A model generated the notes under the pieces. It was not told the DNA's origin, ran no database searches, and worked only from the letters and a program-made list of their open reading frames with translations. Shown piece after piece: positions 58,757 to 64,000 of a DNA stretch of 64,000 nt; positions within the stretch are counted from its first letter, which is position 1, and each line of letters begins with the position of its first letter. The DNA is from Cokeromyces recurvatus. Lineage: Eukaryota > Mucoromycota > Mucoromycetes > Mucorales > Mucoraceae. The stretch spans positions 955,001-1,019,000 of the forward strand of contig NW_026251393.1 in NCBI RefSeq assembly GCF_025118155.1, given 5' to 3'. Both the position numbers and the translations under genes were made by a program.

Positions 58757-59189
58757 TTGTATGATGATGTATCTATATATTACCTACCTGTATAAATAAA
58801 AAGTATTTTTTTTTATGATATCTTATGTAATAGTTATAGTGTAGAGGGAAAAAAAATAAAATTAAAAACACATTAAATATATGTCAACAAGTTATTATCA
58901 AAACTAATATATATATGCATATATATACATATTTATATATATATATATATTTATGTACATTAAATAAACAAAATAGAATAAAAAAGGCGTATAAGAGGGA
59001 TATGAGCTTTTTTTTTTTTTTTTTTTTTTTTTGTAAGGGAAATGAAAGACAAAACTAGTTAAAATAGATTACTTTGCAATGTGTATGTTGTGTTGTATAA
59101 AGGCCAAGTAGAATAAAAAAAATGGAATTTTCTCATGTTGTGAAATTATAATTATATATGTATACACACACACATATATATATATATAT
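58757..59189. other. Convergent 3' spacer
   Basis: About 430 bases between convergent stops, very AT-rich, with TA runs near 58907-58950 and 59175-59198 and a T run at 59009-59032. It holds both 3' UTRs; nothing else was seen. Confidence 0.5.
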
Positions 59190-60292
59190 TTATATATAGG
59201 AAGGATCTTTTGCAACTTTAGGTCGGCCTCTTGATTTACTTCCACCAGTAGCTGTCCTTCTTCTAGGCTTCTTCTTTTCTTCTTCGTCTATTGTTGCTGT
59301 ATCTTCAAAACCATAAAAAGTCTTTGCCCTTCGTGATCCTCGGGTATCTGATGAATACATTTTCCATTCACCAATTAAGCCCTCTTTTACATTAGCTTGT
59401 TCAATCCAAGTTAAGATTTCTTTGGCTGACTCTCTATCTTGAGGTCTTGTCTTTAAGCATTTCAGTAATAACTGTCGACTCAGTTCACCATGGACCTCGC
59501 CCTCTAATGCACGTTGGATACGATAGTCGTCCTCTGCCACATAGCGTAGTCCTTGTAAATCTGTATCTAAAATACCTCGCCATGGTTCTGTATCTGTAAA
59601 CACTTTCCAGATCATGACTCCAATTGAATAAATATCTTCGGCTTGTGGATGAATTAACCAAGGAAGTACTTGATTATCCGATCTTGTTTTCGGTAACGTC
59701 TGAATCGATCTATACATACGATACCCATGATCTGGTTTGCCTTTCACCCATGGCAACGACTCACACCATGAATCTAACTCTTCCTTTGTTTCTGGAACAA
59801 CGTCTCCATCATACTCCCATTCTGCACGAGGTACATCTACAAACCAATCCCGTACATCCTCTGCTCTACAGAACACGGCCTTACCAAAATCAATTAAATA
59901 AAGATATACTTTTTCACTACCATCTTCTAATATTTGACCCTCCACTGTATTCACCATAATGTTTACTTCTGAAAGATCTCTATGAGCGAGGCCTGCCTCA
60001 TGAATAATTTTCATACAGACTAACATTTGATAAACAATATCATATTTTTGATAGGCTGATAATCGATGGTGAGAATGTACATGTGTGTATTGTTTTAATG
60101 TAGTTTGGTATCTAAAGGCGAAAAAAAAAAAGAATTGAAAGAGTAAGTAAGTATAGCTTACCCCCCTCCCTATAGACACATAGGTAATATATGTATATAG
60201 TTTACCTTTCCATAGATAAGCCTGCTACATCTCCATTATCATTATATAACACTTCTCTCATCTGTGCCATATGTGGCAGATTTTTTAATTTC

Positions 60293-60335
<43 letters not shown>

Positions 60336-63300
60336 GATTATCAGTATTAAAATTCAGATAAAAATAATAAATACTTACATAAGACAGGCAACCTCTGTAA
60401 TACGTTGATACATGGTCATTTGTCTAAATGCTTGAATCACAATACTATCAAAAAAATAAACTCTTTTAAAGAAGCCCTCAGAATTGGGTGAACTCCAATT
60501 TATATTTCCATGTTCAGATATATTTCGAATCAAAACGCCTTTACTTGTACAAACTAAAGAATACAAGGAGATATTATGATTAAAATTAATCTTCATATAT
60601 TATTATTATTATTATTGTTACCATTAAATAATTTTTTCCAAACTTCATGGTTCATTTCTTTTGTTCCTAATCTTTGAGCATTTGATTGAGTAATGATCTT
60701 CTTTTTAACATCAATATCCATCTTTTCTTCTTCCGGTCTATATATCTGTTTTTCATCATCTGAACCCTCGTTTGTTTCCATCGCTTCCTCTTCTTTTGTC
60801 TTTAACATACGTTGTTGCTGCATGTTTAGACACGCTTTATCATGATGATTAGACTCGTTTTTGATTACGGTGGTAGTTAACGGATGCTGTTGTTGCACAG
60901 CATTTGAGATTTTCTGTTGTACAACATCATCTTGAATTGGAGGCAAACCTAAAATCTGTCGTACAACTTTTTTTAATAATGCCTTTGTAGCAGGATTATG
61001 ATGTCCATTCTTATCATCAATGGCCATCTTTGAAGTAGCAAACATTCTTCTAAAATAATCACGTTCAATCACCTCATTGACTTCAAATTTAATACGATTC
61101 ACAACACGTAAGGGTCTCAGATGGATCCATCCCTTAGGTGCAAAATCATCTGTACATTCATTGATTTGATCGATATCAAATAATTCACTCGCTGGATAGG
61201 CCAACACCATGTCCGTTTCAATATTGATATTCTTGCTGGACCGTACACGATTTGTCTTTGTATTGTAAAATATAGCCAAGACACCTTGTGAACGAATTTG
61301 TCGTAGAAGAGTACGATTTTTAGCAATATAAAAGCGAGGCACAATGTGATGATTCCCTTCTAGATCTAATTTCATACGTTCGACTGCTTGAAAGAAGGGT
61401 CCATTGAGTTGTAGATAAAGGAGCTTTTCATTTGTTAATCCTTTAGGTTTACGTGCCTTCGGTTCTAAAGGAGATAATGCAGAAATAGTATATACTGTAC
61501 TTTGCTCTGAAAATACTTGTCCAATAGGAGGATACGAAAAATCAGATTCTTCAGGCAACACATTAGTGGGGTCAAATTTGAAATCATGAGGACCTAAAGG
61601 TTGTTGTTGTTTTCTGTATAATAGAATAAGTCATCCAAAGTATGTATATATATATGAAGGTAAAAAAAAAAAAAAAAAAAAAATGGGAAGGGGAGAAGGG
61701 AAAGGATCATATTTGTTACCTTATCTGACGTTTTATATCCATAACAATTTTAGTGAATAATTTTTCAAGATTATCAGCATGTTTAGGAATTGTACCAGCG
61801 TTTCGATGAAATGTTCTGGCATTTCTCCAAATGAGTTGCATATCCTTCTCAAATCGAGCAAACTTTGTATATTTTCCTTGCCATACATTTTGTTCAATCG
61901 TTTGTAAATCCATTGGATTTTTAATTTCTTGATGGTATAAAAATGCTGTCTCAGGCACAGGCTGAATAAAGGGCCAACAGTCAGGTGTAGAGAGCAACAT
62001 GTTAATAATAAATCGATATAAACGTAAAAATAAGCGAGTCACATTGTGAGGAGGCTCATATTTGATATGCGATAAATCAACCATGACATCATCAGATGAA
62101 GCCGATTTCTTTATATTACTATTTGCTTTTGTTGCTAAAGGTTGTTCATTTAAGACGGTATGAATGACGATATTTTTACTACGAAGACCTGCTACAATCA
62201 TACGTTGAAGTGCTACTAAATCACCATTCGAGATTTGAGACCCTAAAGTTTGGCAAACATCTTTATCACCTGAAGTGCCCAAGACCATCGTTGTGATCAG
62301 TTGCATTGCAGCCGCGGGTAAGACCTGTTGCGAATCAGTGGGTAAAGGATCAAGTATATCTACTTGAGGTAACTCTTCAAATGAAAGATAAACACCGAGA
62401 GTACGCAAGGTAGCTATTGTTAAACGTCGCAAGTTAGTTACGTCAAGATCAGGTTTCATAGGATCGGTAGGGTCATCAAAGATAGCATCTAAATTGCCAG
62501 GATGTCTTGCGAAATGTAAACGCAATTGGGGTCTAGGTGGAATAATAGGCTTTGTAGATGTTTCTATAGTTGGTGCCTGTACTACAGTAGGTGAATTTAT
62601 TATTGTTGTAGGAGAGAGTGAAGGTGAGGGGGCCATGACCATTTGAGCCGTAACAGATGAGTTGGGTACTGAGTATTGAGCAATAATAGATGAATTTGGC
62701 ATGGAAGTGTCTTGTTTGGTTTGTATTGGTGAGATATTCAATTCCTGGTGATTAGAAGAAGTAAGCTGCTGTTGAACCGAAGTATTCATGTTAGTGGTAG
62801 TTACAACAGGAGTAGGAATAGTAGTATTAATGGTAGTAGGGGTAGTAATATTTAAATTTTTGGGGATAGACTGAGATATATTATGAATAGGCGAAGAATT
62901 AGGCGGCATCTGTGGAAAAGGGTGTTGAGAAAATGAATGTTGTGGTGGTGCTATATAAAAAGGTTGATGTTGAATTTGAGTCGGTTGTTGCTGAGAAGAA
63001 GAAGATGATGATGATGGTGGTGGCGGTGGTGGCGGTGGTGGTGGTGGTGGTGGTGGTAGTTGTGGTAGTTGTGGTAGTTGTGGTTGTGGTTGTGATTGTG
63101 GTTGGGAATAATGTGGCAGTGACTGGGACTGTATTTGCGACTGCGACTGTGATTGTTGTGGCTGTTGAATTTGAGGTATAAAAGATGAATGATCATCTAT
63201 TAAAATAGGTGATCTTGAACGTTTCCTATTAACAACTGGTGAATTATTGATATTATTGAAAATAGGTGGCGGGGATGACAACAGCATGCTAAGAGCATTC

Positions 63301-63760
63301 GTTTGCTGTGATTGTTGTGCTTGAACAAGTGGAGGTTGAACCTGAGAAGATAGATGATGTGCTTCAGAAGACTGTGGTGATAGTTGTATTTGTGTTAAAG
63401 CCTGCGGTTGTTGATTAAATTGATTATGATTTGGTCCATTTTGATCAAGCTCTTCTACAGGATAACCTTCATTATTTATTAATCATTAATGTTAGCCAGC
63501 TTCCATACACTTGTATATTGTATTTTACCTTGCATAGCTAAACTTTCACGAAATAATTTATCTACTAAATCATCGTCGTCATGTAAATCAGAATTACTAG
63601 TTGGTTGATTGAATTCAGCAAAGGTTCGTGGATCGTTATTCTCGTCTGTTGGCATTAAAGGTTCAAGAGATTGAAGTTTCCATAAAAGTTGCATGTTATC
63701 AACAAAACCATTAACTCCAACAGGGGAATCATTGCTTTCCCTTAATGCCCAATTGTCCAT
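59190..63760 (-). CDS. Bromodomain-protein kinase fusion protein
   Basis: Six exons (63529-63760, 61720-63466, 60622-61613, 60379-60553, 60206-60292, 59190-60111) join in phase to 1384 residues. Residues 80-360 are Gln/Pro/Ser-rich with a poly-Pro run. Residues about 380-500 form an unrecognised conserved-looking block (LRLHFARHPGNLDAIFDDP). A bromodomain spans about 553-655: WPFIQPVPETAFLYHQEI, NPMDLQTIEQNVWQGKY and ARTFHRNAGTIPKHADNLEK. The Asn of FHRN (about 633) is the acetyl-lysine contact. Residues 660-990 link to a kinase. Its catalytic loop is LAHRDLSEVNIMV (Asp about 1123), its metal motif is LIDFGKAVF (Asp about 1152), and DIYSIGVMIWKVF follows. The N-lobe lacks an obvious VAIK Lys. 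The tail is basic with an AT-hook-like GGSKSRGRPKV. A nuclear chromatin-reading kinase is inferred. I know of no characterised protein with this order. Confidence 0.87.
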
Positions 63761-63812
63761 TGACTGAGAATATATAGATTAAAAAAGAATAAATAGCTGC
63801 TTTATTATTGTT

Positions 63813-63856
<44 letters not shown>

Positions 63857-64000
63857 CGAAAAAAAAGGAATGTATTTTTTTCCTTTCTTGTATTACGAAT
63901 ATAGCTTGTTGATCGCTCTAGAAAAGATTTCCATTTTACTGTTAATATTGATATTTTTCAAAGGAAAAAAAAAAAAGTAGATATTATTAAGAACCTTTTT
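63761..64000. other. Promoter side of the bromodomain-kinase gene
   Basis: AT-rich sequence with a 41-base A run (63815-63855) about 55 bases upstream of the minus-strand start. It is cut by the window edge, and nothing else was recognised. Confidence 0.5.

Noticed and set aside
62912..63181. Plus-strand frame rich in Val and Lys opposite the bromodomain gene
   Set aside because: It is the complement of the poly-Pro/Gln coding region of the minus-strand gene.

Overview
This window is eukaryotic nuclear DNA from a fungus, most likely an early-diverging Mucoromycota/Mucorales genome. It is strongly AT-rich with many A or T runs of 30-55 bases. Its genes carry short GT-AG introns (about 55-120 bases), genes on both strands are closely packed, and the protein set is fungal (velvet regulator, Swf1-type DHHC transferase, YCK kinase, Dug1-type dipeptidase, YTP1-like membrane protein, NRPS-like reductase). 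I rebuilt 23 protein-coding genes exon by exon. In every spliced model the exon phases add up to an open frame.

Layout. 1-5.6 kb: SCI1-like basic nuclear protein, Pmp3-like peptide and Swf1-like palmitoyltransferase, all on minus. 5.6-13.5 kb: repeat-rich DNA with a decayed Tc1/mariner transposase and a LINE 3' fragment, interrupted by mitochondrial ribosomal protein uL1m. 13.5-23.7 kb: an adenylation-thiolation-reductase enzyme, a leucine-rich-repeat protein, two unrecognised genes whose stops lie 24 bases apart, and a velvet-domain regulator. 24.1-26.2 kb: a broken LINE with reverse transcriptase. 26.8-36.1 kb: an orphan Ser/Thr/Asn-rich protein, dUTPase, an Mtm1-like mitochondrial carrier, a C1D/Rrp47 exosome cofactor and an M20 Cys-Gly dipeptidase. 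36.2-39.2 kb: a repeat island with an intron-containing Fanzor/TnpB-like nuclease pseudogene, a LINE fragment and one arm of a 687-bp inverted repeat. 39.5-47.2 kb: YCK-type casein kinase, Cdc1/PGAP5-type phosphoesterase and a double-HMG-box factor, closed by the second arm. 49.2-64 kb: two F-box-like proteins, fatty acid 2-hydroxylase, UBE3D/Ipa1-like protein, YTP1-like membrane protein and a 1384-residue bromodomain-kinase fusion.

The genes form no operon or biosynthetic cluster; the NRPS-like gene stands alone. Several gene pairs are convergent with very short spacers. Lipid and membrane functions recur (2-hydroxylase, palmitoyltransferase, lipid-anchored kinase, GPI-type phosphoesterase), but I see no evidence that this reflects co-regulation.

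The observations I rate highest are the bromodomain-kinase fusion, the Fanzor-like gene that kept three clean introns and its zinc finger but lost two of three catalytic acids, and the 687-bp inverted repeat bracketing about 8 kb of genes. Family names come from motif recognition by eye; no database search was run.
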